From: Pannonibacter sp. XCT-53
GTDB taxonomy: Bacteria; Pseudomonadota; Alphaproteobacteria; Rhizobiales; Stappiaceae
DNA: 64,000 nt
NCBI RefSeq assembly: GCF_009915765.1
Contig: NZ_JAABLQ010000001.1
Coordinates: 2,480,001 to 2,544,000 of the forward strand
Direction: 5' to 3'
Below, piece after piece: positions 53,790-63,063 of the stretch (positions are counted from its first letter, which is position 1; each line of letters opens with the position of its first letter). The notes below the pieces were generated by a model. That model saw only the letters and a list, made by a program, of their open reading frames with translations. It was not told the origin of the DNA and searched no databases. A program made the translations under genes and the position numbers.

Positions 53790-54536
53790 TCAGCCCTTGC
53801 CCTTTGCCATGAAGGCCGTGAAGGCGGCGACGGCTTCGGCCGAGGACAGGCGCTGGCCGAAGAGCCGGGCCTCCTCGTCCATGCGGGCGAGCAGGTCGCT
53901 ACGGTCGCCCCGCAGGAGGTCACGCGACAGGCGCATGGCTTCCACCGGCTTCGCGGCGATGGCCCGGGCCGTTGCCATGGCCCGTGACTCGAGTTCGTCC
54001 TCGGCGACGACGTGGTTGACCAGCCCGGCAGCCTGCGCGGCCTCTGCCGAAAAGCCTTCGCCCAGACACAGCAGCTCGAAGGCCCGCTGATGTCCCATCA
54101 GACGCGGGGCCAGCAGGCTTGAGCCGGCCTCCGGCACCAGTCCCAGATCGACGAAGGGGGACTTGATCAGCGTCCGCGGACTGGCGAAGACCATGTCGCA
54201 ATGGAACAGCAGGGTCGTTCCCACCCCGATGGCCAGACCATCGACTGCGGCGACCAGCGGCTTGGCGGCGCGGACAAGCGCGTCAAGGAACGTCAGCACC
54301 GGCAGCCCGGTCAGATCGCCCTTGCCCGCATGCTGCAGGAAGTCGGCAATGTCGTTTCCGGCCGTGAAGGCGCCAGGGCTGCCACAGATCAGGTGGCAGC
54401 GGACCTCCGCGTCCGCATCACCGGCCTTCAGGCCCTCGGCGAGGGCGAGGTACATCTCGCCGGTGATGGCATTCTTCTTGTCCGGCCGGTCGAAACGCAG
54501 AATGTTGACGCCGGCTTCCCTGTGCATGCGGATCAT
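53790..54536 (-). CDS. Enoyl-CoA hydratase/isomerase family
   Basis: 248 residues, crotonase fold. The oxyanion-hole residues fall in GSPGAFTAGNDIADF and AAVDGLAIGVGTTLLFHCDMVFAS; FVDLGLVPEAGSSLLAPRLMG is the second catalytic block, where the Glu is seen in VPEAGS. It hydrates trans-2-enoyl-CoA or isomerises it. Close behind the acyl-CoA dehydrogenase gene (20 bases), it is the second gene of that operon. ATG 54536 is kept. Confidence 0.9.
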   Translation of the reverse strand: MIRMHREAGVNILRFDRPDKKNAITGEMYLALAEGLKAGDADAEVRCHLICGSPGAFTAGNDIADFLQHAGKGDLTGLPVLTFLDALVRAAKPLVAAVDGLAIGVGTTLLFHCDMVFASPRTLIKSPFVDLGLVPEAGSSLLAPRLMGHQRAFELLCLGEGFSAEAAQAAGLVNHVVAEDELESRAMATARAIAAKPVEAMRLSRDLLRGDRSDLLARMDEEARLFGQRLSSAEAVAAFTAFMAKGKG

Positions 54537-54556
54537 GACGGTCCTCCCTCCGGCGT

Positions 54557-56335
54557 TCAGGACGCCAGAGCCATCGGGTCATAGGAAAGGATGCTGTCGG
54601 CGGCACCCATGACATCGCGCGCCAGGCCGCCCACCTCCACCAGCAGAGTCTCGGCAAAGAACCGCGCCAGCAGCCGCCGATGGGCGGTGGCCTTCGGATC
54701 ACGATCCTCGACCAGAGCCCCCTTCGTCAGCAGCGCGGCACCGAAGGTCAGCCCGGTGAGACGGAGGTAAGGGGTCGCACCGGCAAGGGCTTCCGCGACG
54801 CGTCCCCCGGCCTGCGCCTCCATCATCCAGTCGGTGGCGCGACCAAGGTCGGCGATGGCCATGCTCAGCGGATCCGACAGCGCCTTGACCCCGGTATCGG
54901 AATGCGCGGCGGCGGCGGCGGCAAGGGCCGAAAGCTCGTCGATGAACCCTTTCACGTGGGCGCCGCCGGCGAGCGGCAGCTTGCGCTGGATCAGGTCGAT
55001 GGCCTGAATGCCGTTGGTGCCCTCGTAGATCGTCGAGATGCGCACGTCGCGCAGGTGCTGCGCCGCGCCGGTTTCCTCGATGAAGCCCATGCCACCGTGG
55101 ATCTGGATGCCGAGCGAGGCACTCTCGACGCCGAAATCGGTGGAGATGGCCTTGGCGAGGGGCGTCAGCAGCCCGGCCCGGTCCGTCCAGAACGCGCGGT
55201 CCTCTGCCGTCGTCGACAGGCGGGCCCGGTCGATGGCATGGGCGCAGGCGTAGCAGATCGCGCGCGACACCTGGGTCCGCGCCTGCATGCCAAGCAGCAT
55301 GCGCTTCACGTCAGGATGCGCCGCAATCAGGCTCATCCCCTTGCTGTCGTCACCGGGCGCCTTGCCCTGGCGGCGATCGAGCGCATAGGCAAGCGCCTTC
55401 TGGAAGGCGCGTTCGGCGACACCCAGCCCCTGGACCCCCACCGCCAGCCGGGCGTTGTTCATCATCGTGAACATGCAGGCCAGCCCCCTGTTTTCCTCGC
55501 CGACCAGCCAGCCGATGGCCCCGCCGGCATCGCCATAGATCATCGTGCAGGTGGGCGAGCCGTGGATGCCCATCTTGTGCTCGACGCCGGCGCAGCGCAC
55601 GTCATTGCGCGCGCCGAGGCTGCCGTCCGGATTGACCAGCACCTTCGGGACGAGGAACAGGGAGATGCCCCGGGTGCCCGCCGGTGCGTCGGGCAGGCGG
55701 GCAAGGACCAGATGGACGATGTTGTCCGTCATGTCGTGCTCGCCGTAGCTGATGTAGATCTTCTGGCCGAAGATGCGATACGTGCCGTCGGGCTGGCGCT
55801 CGGCACGCGCCGTGAGCGCGTTGAGATCGGAGCCCGCCTGCGGCTCGGTCAGGTTCATCGTGCCGGTCCACGCGCCGGAGACGAGCTTGTCGAGATAGGT
55901 GGCCTTGAGGTCTTCCGAGGCATGTTTCTCGAGCGCCTCGATGGCCCCCACCGTCAGGGTCGGGCAGATCGAAAAGGCCATCGAGCCGGAGTTCCACATT
56001 TCCAGCGTGGCGATGTAGAGCATCAGCGGCAGGCCCTGCCCGCCATGGGCCGGGTCGGCGGCAAGCCCGTTCCAGCCCCCCTCGATCCAGCGGTGATACA
56101 GGTCGCGCCAGGCCGGCGGCAACGTGACGGCGCCATCCCGGAACGGTGTTCCGGTCCGGTCGGCAATCGCGTTCAGCGGCGCAATCTCCTCGGCCGCGAA
56201 GCGCCCGGCCTCCGTCAGGATCGCCTCCACCAGATCGTCGCTCAGGTCTTCGACGCCCGGCAGGGAGCGCAGGTCCTCAAGGCCGGCGATATGGGTCAAC
56301 GTGAAGGCAATTTCCGAAAGAGGCGCGCGATACAT
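54557..56335 (-). CDS. Acyl-CoA dehydrogenase, long (about 590-residue) type
   Basis: 592 residues. The N-terminal and central domains contain MNLTEPQAGSDLNALTARAE and KIYISYGEHDMTDNIVHLVLARLPDA (FAD/substrate contacts), the C-terminal helical domain has LGIQIHGGMGFIEETGAAQHLRDVRISTIYEGTNGIQAIDLI, with the catalytic base likely Glu in YEGTNGIQ. The extra C-terminal about 130 residues mark the dehydrogenase family with C-terminal extension (AcdB-like, as in rhizobial and pseudomonad acyl-CoA dehydrogenase). ATG 56335 has AAAGGGAG. Transcription is likely controlled by the palindrome at 56430-56447. Confidence 0.92.
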   Translation of the reverse strand: MYRAPLSEIAFTLTHIAGLEDLRSLPGVEDLSDDLVEAILTEAGRFAAEEIAPLNAIADRTGTPFRDGAVTLPPAWRDLYHRWIEGGWNGLAADPAHGGQGLPLMLYIATLEMWNSGSMAFSICPTLTVGAIEALEKHASEDLKATYLDKLVSGAWTGTMNLTEPQAGSDLNALTARAERQPDGTYRIFGQKIYISYGEHDMTDNIVHLVLARLPDAPAGTRGISLFLVPKVLVNPDGSLGARNDVRCAGVEHKMGIHGSPTCTMIYGDAGGAIGWLVGEENRGLACMFTMMNNARLAVGVQGLGVAERAFQKALAYALDRRQGKAPGDDSKGMSLIAAHPDVKRMLLGMQARTQVSRAICYACAHAIDRARLSTTAEDRAFWTDRAGLLTPLAKAISTDFGVESASLGIQIHGGMGFIEETGAAQHLRDVRISTIYEGTNGIQAIDLIQRKLPLAGGAHVKGFIDELSALAAAAAAHSDTGVKALSDPLSMAIADLGRATDWMMEAQAGGRVAEALAGATPYLRLTGLTFGAALLTKGALVEDRDPKATAHRRLLARFFAETLLVEVGGLARDVMGAADSILSYDPMALAS

Positions 56336-56429
56336 CCGTTTCTCCCTTTCGCGCACGCTTCGAGCTTGACGCGGGCAAGCCGAGCCCCCAAAACGCCGCG
56401 CGACGTCATCGACTTCCGTCGAACCTATA

Positions 56430-56447
56430 GACGTTTACGTAAACGTC
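56430..56447. promoter_or_regulatory. 18-bp perfect palindrome between acyl-CoA dehydrogenase and threonylcarbamoyl-AMP synthase genes
   Basis: GACGTTTACGTAAACGTC is its own reverse complement. It sits 94 bases before the dehydrogenase start and 55 before the other gene. On the minus strand TATAGG follows it directly and TTGACG overlaps its first half, so a repressor here would block the dehydrogenase promoter. Its TTTACGTAAA core recalls operators described for MerR-type regulators of branched-chain/fatty-acid breakdown (LiuR); that link is from memory. Confidence 0.6.
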
Positions 56448-56502
56448 AATACGTTACCCATCGGCAGGCCTGCGCGACCGTGTCTGCCGCCCCGAGGGCC
56501 AC

Positions 56503-57504
56503 ATGAGCACCACGATGCAGCGTTGGAGTGTGGATTTGAAGTCCACCGCTTGGCGGACCTCCGGCCTTCTGGCGCCGGTGGCAGAGGCCCTGCGCGCCGG
56601 GGCGCTTGTCGGGGTTCCGACGGAGACGGTCTATGGTCTGGCCGCCGATGCAACCAACGGGCAGGCCTGCGCCGGCATTTATGCAGCCAAGGGCCGACCA
56701 AGCTTCAACCCCCTGATTTCCCACGTGGAAAGCCTTGCAGCTGCGGAGCGTCACGGGGTCTTCGATGCCCGGGCGCGCGCCCTCGCGGCGGCCTTCTGGC
56801 CGGGGCCGCTGACGCTCGTGCTGCCACGACAGCAGGGCTCGGCCATTTCGGATCTGGTCACGGCGGGGCTCGACACCCTGGCGCTGCGGGTGCCCGACGC
56901 GCCGGTGATGCGCTGGCTGGCCGAGGCCTCCGGCCGGCCGCTGGCTGCGCCGAGCGCCAACCTGTCCGGCAGGATCAGTCCGACGACGGCAGACGACGTG
57001 GCCGCGGACCTTGGCGACCGCATCCAGCACCTGATCGATGCGGGTCCCTGCGCGATCGGCGTTGAGTCCACCATTGTCAGCCTCGCCGGCCAGCGCCCGA
57101 CCCTGCTGAGGCCCGGCGGCCTGTCGCGGGAGGCCATCGTTGCCGTGCTGGGCGAGGACCTGATGACGGCGGACAGCGACGATGCAGCTCCTCTGGCGCC
57201 CGGCATGCTGACTTCACACTATGCTCCCGGGGCGACAGTGCGGCTTGAGGCGCGCGGTGTCCTTCCGGGCGAGGCCCTGCTCGGCTTCGGACCGGTCCCG
57301 CCGGCCGATGCCGGCCTTGCGGTTGCCTGCTTCAACCTCTCCGAGAGCGGCGATCTGGCCGAGGCGGCCGCCAATCTCTTCACTGGCCTGCGCCGGCTGG
57401 ACCGCAGCGGGGCCGCCTGCATCTGTGTCCAGCCCATTCCGGCCCATGGGCTCGGCGAGGCGATCAATGATCGCCTGCGCCGCGCTGCCGCCCCGCGCGG
57501 CTGA
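56503..57504 (+). CDS. Threonylcarbamoyl-AMP synthase (Sua5/YrdC family)
   Basis: 333 residues. YrdC domain (about 20-205): GVPTETVYGLAADATNGQACAGIYAAKGRPSFNPLISHV holds the Lys/Arg substrate pocket and KGRPxxNPL signature; APSANLSGRISPTTADDV and ESTIVSL follow. The C-terminal about 120 residues are the Sua5 domain, SHYAPGATVRLEARG type. It makes the L-threonylcarbamoyl-AMP used for tRNA t6A. ATG 56503 is preceded by GAGGG. Confidence 0.94.
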   Translation: MSTTMQRWSVDLKSTAWRTSGLLAPVAEALRAGALVGVPTETVYGLAADATNGQACAGIYAAKGRPSFNPLISHVESLAAAERHGVFDARARALAAAFWPGPLTLVLPRQQGSAISDLVTAGLDTLALRVPDAPVMRWLAEASGRPLAAPSANLSGRISPTTADDVAADLGDRIQHLIDAGPCAIGVESTIVSLAGQRPTLLRPGGLSREAIVAVLGEDLMTADSDDAAPLAPGMLTSHYAPGATVRLEARGVLPGEALLGFGPVPPADAGLAVACFNLSESGDLAEAAANLFTGLRRLDRSGAACICVQPIPAHGLGEAINDRLRRAAAPRG

Positions 57505-58034
57505 GCTCTGCCGCCGGAGATCCGGGCCGCGCGGGAGACTGGACCCGGCAGAGGAGGCCGACGGGATTTGGACAGGCAGGCATACGCGCAGCAGTCGCAT
57601 TTTCCCCGCCCCTAAACCCTGACATCGAAGATCCAGTCCTCATGTCCGCCGCCATGGGACTGCGCGGCGGGCTCTTTGCAAAAATTGCGCACAGCGATGC
57701 CTCGGCGTAACAATCGTCAGCTTCAGAACCTCTGAATATTGGAATTGGAAACGTTCAATGATGCCCCCGGTCCGGCTGGCCATGCCCGTTGCGCGCCATG
57801 ACATGCTGCGCATTCCGGTAACCCTGCAGCAGGCCGGGCAAACCTCAAGATATACTCATCGCATCCGCATCTGTTCTTTAGAAATTTTCTGAAATTTGCT
57901 TTGGATTCCGGTGTCGAGACCGTCATTTTCGACAGGTTCGCAAGGATGTTATGGTTCGGATACGCAAATTGTTAACAGGTTTGCCTGCGCAGTTAACGGT
58001 AATCGACTGGCTGTCACCGGCTGGAATCATTTAT
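57505..58034. other. Non-coding region, locally A/T-rich
   Basis: About 530 bases. Short open frames (for example minus 57723-57926) have no protein-like pattern. The stretch 57840-57990 is richer in A/T than its neighbours. Visible marks: a short palindrome AGAAATTTTCT (around 57880-57890), and two GTTAAC hexamers at 57971-57976 and 57992-57997, 21 bases apart (two helical turns), which lie just upstream of the probable small RNA. Otherwise nothing recognised. Confidence 0.45.
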
Positions 58035-58133
58035 GCAGGGACATATCACGGGTGATGCAGCGGACCTCCCCTCGAGCATTGCGATGCTCGCACCTTGCAG
58101 CGGACTTGGCCCTCCCGGGCCAAGTCCTTTTTT
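58035..58133 (+). ncRNA. Candidate small RNA with intrinsic terminator
   Basis: A free-standing intrinsic terminator of eleven perfect pairs, GGACTTGGCCC (58102-58112), loop TCCC, GGGCCAAGTCC (58117-58127), then six T, with no coding gene upstream on this strand since 57504. Before it are a second hairpin, CGAGCAT-TGCG-ATGCTCG (58072-58089), a third small one (TCAC-GG-GTGA, about 58045-58055), a repeated 9-mer GCAGCGGAC (58057-58065 and 58097-58105), and a single-stranded CCTCCCC, complementary to ribosome-binding sequence. The 5' end is not certain; a weak -10 (ATTTAT, 58029-58034) suggests a start about 58041. Confidence 0.6.
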
Positions 58134-58305
58134 CTGGCCGGATGCCTGGTGTCCGGGACAGATCGCCGCCCGGATTTGATGTGGCTCATTGACAGTCGAT
58201 GGCTCCTTGCCGCTCACTGGCGCCGCAGCAGGCGTGCGTGCCGGCGCCTGTCCGGGTGCCTTCCCCGGCGCGCCTGCCGCGCGATGCCAAAGCGCCGGAG
58301 CCGAC

Positions 58306-59235
58306 TTGTCTACCCTGCTCATTTCCCATCCCTGCTTTCTGGACCACCTGACGCCTCTGGGGCACCCGGAGCGCCCTGATCGGCTGAGGGCGATCGACCG
58401 GGTGCTCGAGCATGAGCGGTTCCAGTCGCTGGAGCGCGACATCGCGCCGATGGGCGCCATCGAGGACATCTCGCGGGCCCACCCCAACGCCTATGTCGAC
58501 CGGCTCTACCGGGCCGCGCCGCAGGAAGGCCTCGTGCGCATCGATGCGGACACGACCATGTCGCCGGGCAGCTGGGAAGCCGCCCTGCGCGGGGTTGGCG
58601 GCGCCTGCCGCGCGGTGGACGAGGTGCTCACGCGCAAGGTGAGCAACGCCTTCGTCGCCTCCCGCCCGCCCGGTCACCATGCGGAACATGACCGGGCCAT
58701 GGGCTTCTGCCTGTTCAACAATGTCGCCATTGCCGCGCGCTATGCGCGGGAGAAACACGGCCTTGACCGGGTCGCGATCGTCGATTTCGACGTGCATCAC
58801 GGCAACGGCACGCAGGACATCTTCTGGGCCGATCCCTCGGTGATGTATGTCTCGACGCACCAGATGCCCCTCTATCCGGGGACCGGCGCGGCCGATGAGC
58901 GCGGCGAGGCCGACACCATCGTCAATGTTCCGCTGGCGGCGGGCGATGACGGGGCGGTGTTCCGCGAGGCGGTGGAGACGGCGGTGCTGCCGCGCCTGGA
59001 CGCCTTTGCGCCGCAGCTGGTGCTGATCTCGGCCGGCTTCGATGCCCATGCCCGCGATCCGCTGGGCGGGCTCGCCCTGCTGGAGGCCGACTTCGGCTGG
59101 ATCACCCGGCAGCTCATGGACGTGGCCGACCGGCACGCCCAGGGCCATGTCGTCTCCGTGCTCGAGGGGGGCTATGATCTGGAAGGACTTGCCCGTTCCG
59201 TGGCGGCCCATGTCATGACGCTGATGACGGGATAA
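58306..59235 (+). CDS. Histone deacetylase-family amidohydrolase, second copy
   Basis: 309 residues from TTG 58306. Motifs: SRPPGHHAEHDRAMGFCLFNN (tandem His), IVDFDVHHGNGTQDIFW (metal Asp/His), ISAGFDAHARDPLGGL (metal Asp), GGYDLEGL (Tyr). It fits the class II/acetylpolyamine amidohydrolase-like group. TTG 58306 was chosen: GGAG lies five bases ahead, and the family starts at about LSTLLISHPCFLDH; an ATG at 58189 would add 39 Ala/Gly/Pro-rich residues. xseB follows 97 bases on. The motif differs from the homologue at 5376-6350 (DVHH against DVHQ), and pairwise similarity is low. Confidence 0.9.
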   Translation: MSTLLISHPCFLDHLTPLGHPERPDRLRAIDRVLEHERFQSLERDIAPMGAIEDISRAHPNAYVDRLYRAAPQEGLVRIDADTTMSPGSWEAALRGVGGACRAVDEVLTRKVSNAFVASRPPGHHAEHDRAMGFCLFNNVAIAARYAREKHGLDRVAIVDFDVHHGNGTQDIFWADPSVMYVSTHQMPLYPGTGAADERGEADTIVNVPLAAGDDGAVFREAVETAVLPRLDAFAPQLVLISAGFDAHARDPLGGLALLEADFGWITRQLMDVADRHAQGHVVSVLEGGYDLEGLARSVAAHVMTLMTG

Positions 59236-59332
59236 GTCGGCCGGACCGCCCCCTTGACCTTTGCGCCGGTTGCGGCGACGGTCGCCTCCCGCTATCCGAT
59301 GGTCCGAACCAGCAACCTGCGTGAGTCCCGCC

Positions 59333-59584
59333 ATGACCCAGACGTCCGCCGACATCGCCACCCTCTCGTTTGAAGAGGCCCTGCGCCAGCTCGAGCACAT
59401 CGTCCAGGCGCTCGAGCAGGGCAATGTTCCGCTCGAGAAGAGCATCGAGATGTATGAACGGGGTGCCCAGCTGCGGGCCCACTGCGACAGGCTGCTGAAG
59501 CAGGCCGAGGAAAAGGTGGAGAAGATCCAGCTGGGCGGCGACGGCCGTGCGGCCGGCACCACCCCTCTTGATCCGGAAAGCTGA
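59333..59584 (+). CDS. xseB: Exodeoxyribonuclease VII small subunit
   Basis: 83 residues. The XseB pattern [54 protein letters not shown] is plain: a helical hairpin that binds the large subunit XseA. It takes part in degrading single-stranded DNA. ATG 59333 has a weak site (GTGAG). The neighbours deacetylase, xseB and (further on) dxs form a common rhizobial order. Confidence 0.95.
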   Translation: MTQTSADIATLSFEEALRQLEHIVQALEQGNVPLEKSIEMYERGAQLRAHCDRLLKQAEEKVEKIQLGGDGRAAGTTPLDPES

Positions 59585-59653
59585 ACAGGCCACGCTGCGG
59601 TCTGAAGACCTGCGTTGCCCGCAGCATCGGTCCTGGAGCCTGCCCGTCCGAGT

Positions 59654-60796
59654 ATGACGCATTTCGACGACGATCCGCGCGACCTCCTGCTCGAACGTCT
59701 TTACCCGGCGCTGCTGGATGCGGCGCTATGGCCGGATGCCGCCCGGGAGATCGGCGCGGCGCTTGACGGCACGGCCTATCTCTTCGAGTTCGGCGCCGAC
59801 GGCCGCCACACGGCGCGGTACTGCACGCCCGAGGCAGCCCGCCCCCTGCTTGAGATGATGAGCGCGATCCAGACGGCCGGCGGTCGCAACATGCTCAGCT
59901 TCCTGCTTGCCGAGGCCGAGCTGATGGCGCCCTACTGCAAGCAGCAGCTGAGCGCCGAGGACACGGCCGCGCTGCACCTCGAGCTTGCACCGGGACTGGT
60001 CCAGGCTCATGGCCTGCTTGCCCGCGTCTACCAGTCGGACGCAGCTTCGGCGGTGTTCCTGCTGCTGTCGCACCCGGACGGTCCGGGGCTGTCGCCGGCG
60101 AACTTCCCCTTCACGCGCCGCCTGATCCGCACGCTCAACCAGGCGCTCGGCTTTGCGGCCTTGCACCGGCAGCAGGGACAGGAACTGCTCAGGCAGCGCA
60201 TGCTGGTCCGCCACGAAGGCACCAGCGCCATCCTCGTCGACGTCAACCGGCGCGTCGTCGCCACGACCCCGGGCGGCATCGATGCCCTGTCGGCCGCTGA
60301 TCTGTTCGACACGCGCACCGGCCGGCTGCAGATCCTCCCGAAAACAGCGGACGACCTGCTGGCGGACCTGATCGACGAGGCCCGGGCCGGCTGGGCGCAG
60401 ACGGACCAGGGCACCGGCCCGGTGTCACGTCAGCGTGACACGATCCACATCCGCAGTGACGGCAACCTGTGCCGTTTCGTGCTGCGGACGGTGTGGCCCA
60501 CGACACCCCCGATCCGCGAGGGAACCCACGGTCACGTTCTTGTGACCTTGCGGGAGCCAGGCCCCATTGCCCGTGACGCGAGAGATGCCCTGCAGGGCAC
60601 CTATGGATTGTCCCGCAGCGAGGCCCGCCTTGCCTATTACCTCGCCATGACAGGTTCGCTGGGCGAAACCCTTGAAACACTTGGCATTACACGCAACACC
60701 GGCAAGACTCACCTTCGTCGCATCTACGAGAAGACCGGCGTCACATCACAGATCGAACTGTGCAAGCTGGTCGCGAAGCTCTCGGCGCTCTACTGA
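59654..60796 (+). CDS. LuxR-type HTH transcriptional regulator
   Basis: 380 residues. The first about 300 have no recognised sensor (perhaps a divergent PAS/GAF-like fold: DTIHIRSDGNLCRFVLRTVWP and LVRHEGTSAILVDVNRRVVATTP resemble sensor strands). The last 65 residues are the LuxR helix-turn-helix: YGLSRSEARLAYYLAMTGSL, then GETLETLGITRNTGKTHLRRIYEKTGVTSQIELCKLV, in which LGITRNTGKTHLRRIYEKTGV is the recognition unit. Target and signal unknown. ATG 59654 was chosen (GTG/ATG 59615 possible). It sits between xseB and dxs, an interruption of the usual order. Confidence 0.85.
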   Translation: MTHFDDDPRDLLLERLYPALLDAALWPDAAREIGAALDGTAYLFEFGADGRHTARYCTPEAARPLLEMMSAIQTAGGRNMLSFLLAEAELMAPYCKQQLSAEDTAALHLELAPGLVQAHGLLARVYQSDAASAVFLLLSHPDGPGLSPANFPFTRRLIRTLNQALGFAALHRQQGQELLRQRMLVRHEGTSAILVDVNRRVVATTPGGIDALSAADLFDTRTGRLQILPKTADDLLADLIDEARAGWAQTDQGTGPVSRQRDTIHIRSDGNLCRFVLRTVWPTTPPIREGTHGHVLVTLREPGPIARDARDALQGTYGLSRSEARLAYYLAMTGSLGETLETLGITRNTGKTHLRRIYEKTGVTSQIELCKLVAKLSALY

Positions 60797-61143
60797 CATG
60801 CCCAAAAATACGGGTTGCAGACCTGAGGGAACTGCGTAAGGATGAATACGTAATCGGTTGCGTCGTGACAAAAAAATGGGGCCGCGCGAAGCACGACCCC
60901 AGTTATCACTGTGCACGTGGCCCCATCGACCACGCCAAATCATTATGACATTTTTTACTCAGCCGCATCACCCAATCGGGTGACATGATGATCAAGCGTG
61001 CAATCCTTTCAATCAATGCGCGAGTGACGCTGCTGCGGACGTTTGAAAATCTCCGGTCGCCGCACTAAGTGCAGCATTTGCACCCCGAACGCCCTTCGTG
61101 TAAGCCTCGGGCCCTGTCTGCGCCCATTGGAGTGGTTCTCAGC
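60797..61143. other. Intergenic region between the LuxR-type gene and dxs
   Basis: 347 bases without a coding gene. It contains the possible minus-strand small RNA described separately, and a perfect hairpin TCACCC-AATC-GGGTGA at about 60968-60983, next to a run of T. No plus-strand terminator for the LuxR-type gene was found. Ahead of dxs only a ribosome site GGAG (61129-61132) is visible. Confidence 0.5.
60869..60935 (-). ncRNA. Possible minus-strand small RNA (extended -10 and intrinsic terminator)
   Basis: Minus strand: an extended -10 TGTCATAAT (60950-60942) places a start near 60935; about 65 bases on, GGGGTCGTGC (60900-60891) pairs with GCGCGGCCCC (60886-60877; two G-U) and is followed by A and seven T (60875-60869). 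No gene on the minus strand lies upstream for over a kilobase, so the terminator has no other owner. No -35 element is evident. Confidence 0.4.
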
Positions 61144-63063
61144 GTGACCGTGAAGCCGCATACCCCCCTGCTCGATCTGGTGACCGATCTGTCCGTGCTG
61201 CGTTCCCTGCCGGAGGCCGACCTGCCTCAGCTCGCCGAGGAGCTGCGCGCGGAAACGATCGACGCCGTGTCGCAGACCGGCGGACACCTGGGCGCGGGCC
61301 TTGGCGTCGTCGAACTGACCGTGGCGCTCCACTACGTCTTCAGCACGCCGGATGACCGGCTCATCTGGGATGTCGGTCACCAGTGCTACCCGCACAAGAT
61401 CCTCACCGGGCGCCGTGACCGGATCCGCACGCTCCGCCAGCCGGCGGGCCTGTCCGGCTTTACCAAGCGCAGCGAAAGCGAATTCGACCCCTTCGGCGCC
61501 GCCCATTCCTCCACCTCGATCTCCGCCGGCCTCGGCATGGCCGTCGCACGGGATCTGGACGGGCGCCGGAACAACGTCATCGCGGTCATCGGCGATGGCG
61601 CGATGTCGGCCGGCATGGCCTATGAGGCGATGAACAACGCCGGCTCGATGAATTCGCGCCTGATTGTCATCCTGAACGACAACGACATGTCGATCGCGCC
61701 GCCGGTCGGGGCAATGTCGGCCTATCTGGCCAAGCTCGTGTCCGGGCCGACCTACAAGTCGCTGCGGGATGCGGCCAAGCACATTGCCCGGGCCCTGCCG
61801 CGGCCGCTGCAGGAGAAGGCCGCCCGCGCCGAGGAGTATGCCCGGGGGTTCTGGACCGGCGGAACGCTGTTCGAGGAGCTCGGCTTCTACTACGTGGGGC
61901 CCGTCGACGGACACAATCTCGAGCACCTGCTGCCGGTGCTCAAGAACGTCCGTGACACCCATCAGGGTCCGGTCCTGATCCATGTGGTCACCCAGAAGGG
62001 CAAGGGCTACGCGCCGGCCGAAGGGGCCAAGGACAAGTATCACGGCGTCGCCAAGTTCGATGTCATCACCGGCAAGCAGGCCAAGCCCAAGGCCAATGCA
62101 CCGAGCTATACCTCGGTCTTTGCCCAGACGCTGATCCAGGAGGCCGAACGGGACGAGAAGATCGTGGCCGTCACCGCCGCCATGCCCGAAGGCACCGGCC
62201 TTGACCTGATGCAGCAGGTCCTGCCGGCCCGCGTGTTCGACGTCGGCATCGCCGAGCAGCACGCCGTGACCTTTGCCGCCGGCCTTGCCAGCGAGGGATA
62301 CAAGCCCTTCTGTGCGATCTATTCGACCTTCCTGCAGCGCGGCTATGACCAGGTGGTGCATGACGTTGCCATCCAGGGATTGCCGGTCCGCTTCCCGATC
62401 GACCGCGCGGGGCTTGTCGGGGCCGATGGCCCGACCCATGCCGGCTCCTTCGACACGGCCTTCCTCGCCTGCCTGCCGGGCTTCGTGGTGATGGCGGCGG
62501 CCGACGAGGCCGAGCTGCGGCACATGGTTGCAACGGCGGCCGCCTATGACGAGGGCCCGATCTCGTTCCGCTACCCGCGTGGTGAAGGTGTCGGCATCGA
62601 GCTGCCCGAACGCGGCCAGGTGCTGGAGATCGGCCGCGGTGTCGTGCGCAAGGAAGGCACCAAGATCGCGCTGCTGTCCTTCGGCACGCGACTGGCGGAA
62701 TGCCTGAAGGCGGCGGACGAGCTGGACGCCGCCGGCCTGTCCACCACCGTGGCCGACGCGCGCTTTGCCAAGCCGCTCGACATGGACCTGATCGCCCGGC
62801 TCGCACGCGAGCACGAGGTCCTGGTGATGGTCGAGGAAGGCTCGATCGGTGGCTTCGGCAGCCACGTCCTGACGGCGCTCGCCGACACCGGGGCCCTGGA
62901 TCGCGGCCTCAAGGTGCGCTGCATGCGCCTGCCGGACCGCTATCAGGACCAGGACCGGCCCGAACAGATGTACAAGGACGCCGGACTCAGCGTGGACGGC
63001 ATCCTGAAGACCGTGTTCGAGGCGCTCGGCCGCGACGTCAGCACCATCGTGCGCAGCGCCTGA
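61144..63063 (+). CDS. dxs: 1-Deoxy-D-xylulose-5-phosphate synthase
   Basis: 639 residues. TPP enzyme: thiamine-binding [18 protein letters not shown] and LNDN, the [20 protein letters not shown] start, [15 protein letters not shown], the transketolase middle domain [21 protein letters not shown] (catalytic Glu), and [21 protein letters not shown]. It condenses pyruvate and glyceraldehyde 3-phosphate, the first step of the MEP isoprenoid pathway. GTG 61144 was taken (homologues begin near KPHTPLLD); GTG 61150 is also possible. Upstream residues back to 61069 are not conserved-looking. Confidence 0.96.
   Translation: MTVKPHTPLLDLVTDLSVLRSLPEADLPQLAEELRAETIDAVSQTGGHLGAGLGVVELTVALHYVFSTPDDRLIWDVGHQCYPHKILTGRRDRIRTLRQPAGLSGFTKRSESEFDPFGAAHSSTSISAGLGMAVARDLDGRRNNVIAVIGDGAMSAGMAYEAMNNAGSMNSRLIVILNDNDMSIAPPVGAMSAYLAKLVSGPTYKSLRDAAKHIARALPRPLQEKAARAEEYARGFWTGGTLFEELGFYYVGPVDGHNLEHLLPVLKNVRDTHQGPVLIHVVTQKGKGYAPAEGAKDKYHGVAKFDVITGKQAKPKANAPSYTSVFAQTLIQEAERDEKIVAVTAAMPEGTGLDLMQQVLPARVFDVGIAEQHAVTFAAGLASEGYKPFCAIYSTFLQRGYDQVVHDVAIQGLPVRFPIDRAGLVGADGPTHAGSFDTAFLACLPGFVVMAAADEAELRHMVATAAAYDEGPISFRYPRGEGVGIELPERGQVLEIGRGVVRKEGTKIALLSFGTRLAECLKAADELDAAGLSTTVADARFAKPLDMDLIARLAREHEVLVMVEEGSIGGFGSHVLTALADTGALDRGLKVRCMRLPDRYQDQDRPEQMYKDAGLSVDGILKTVFEALGRDVSTIVRSA

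Noticed and set aside
56520..56560. Selenocysteine tRNA-like segment (TGAAGTCC loop)
   Set aside because: It lies inside the threonylcarbamoyl-AMP synthase start and has no acceptor stem or T arm.
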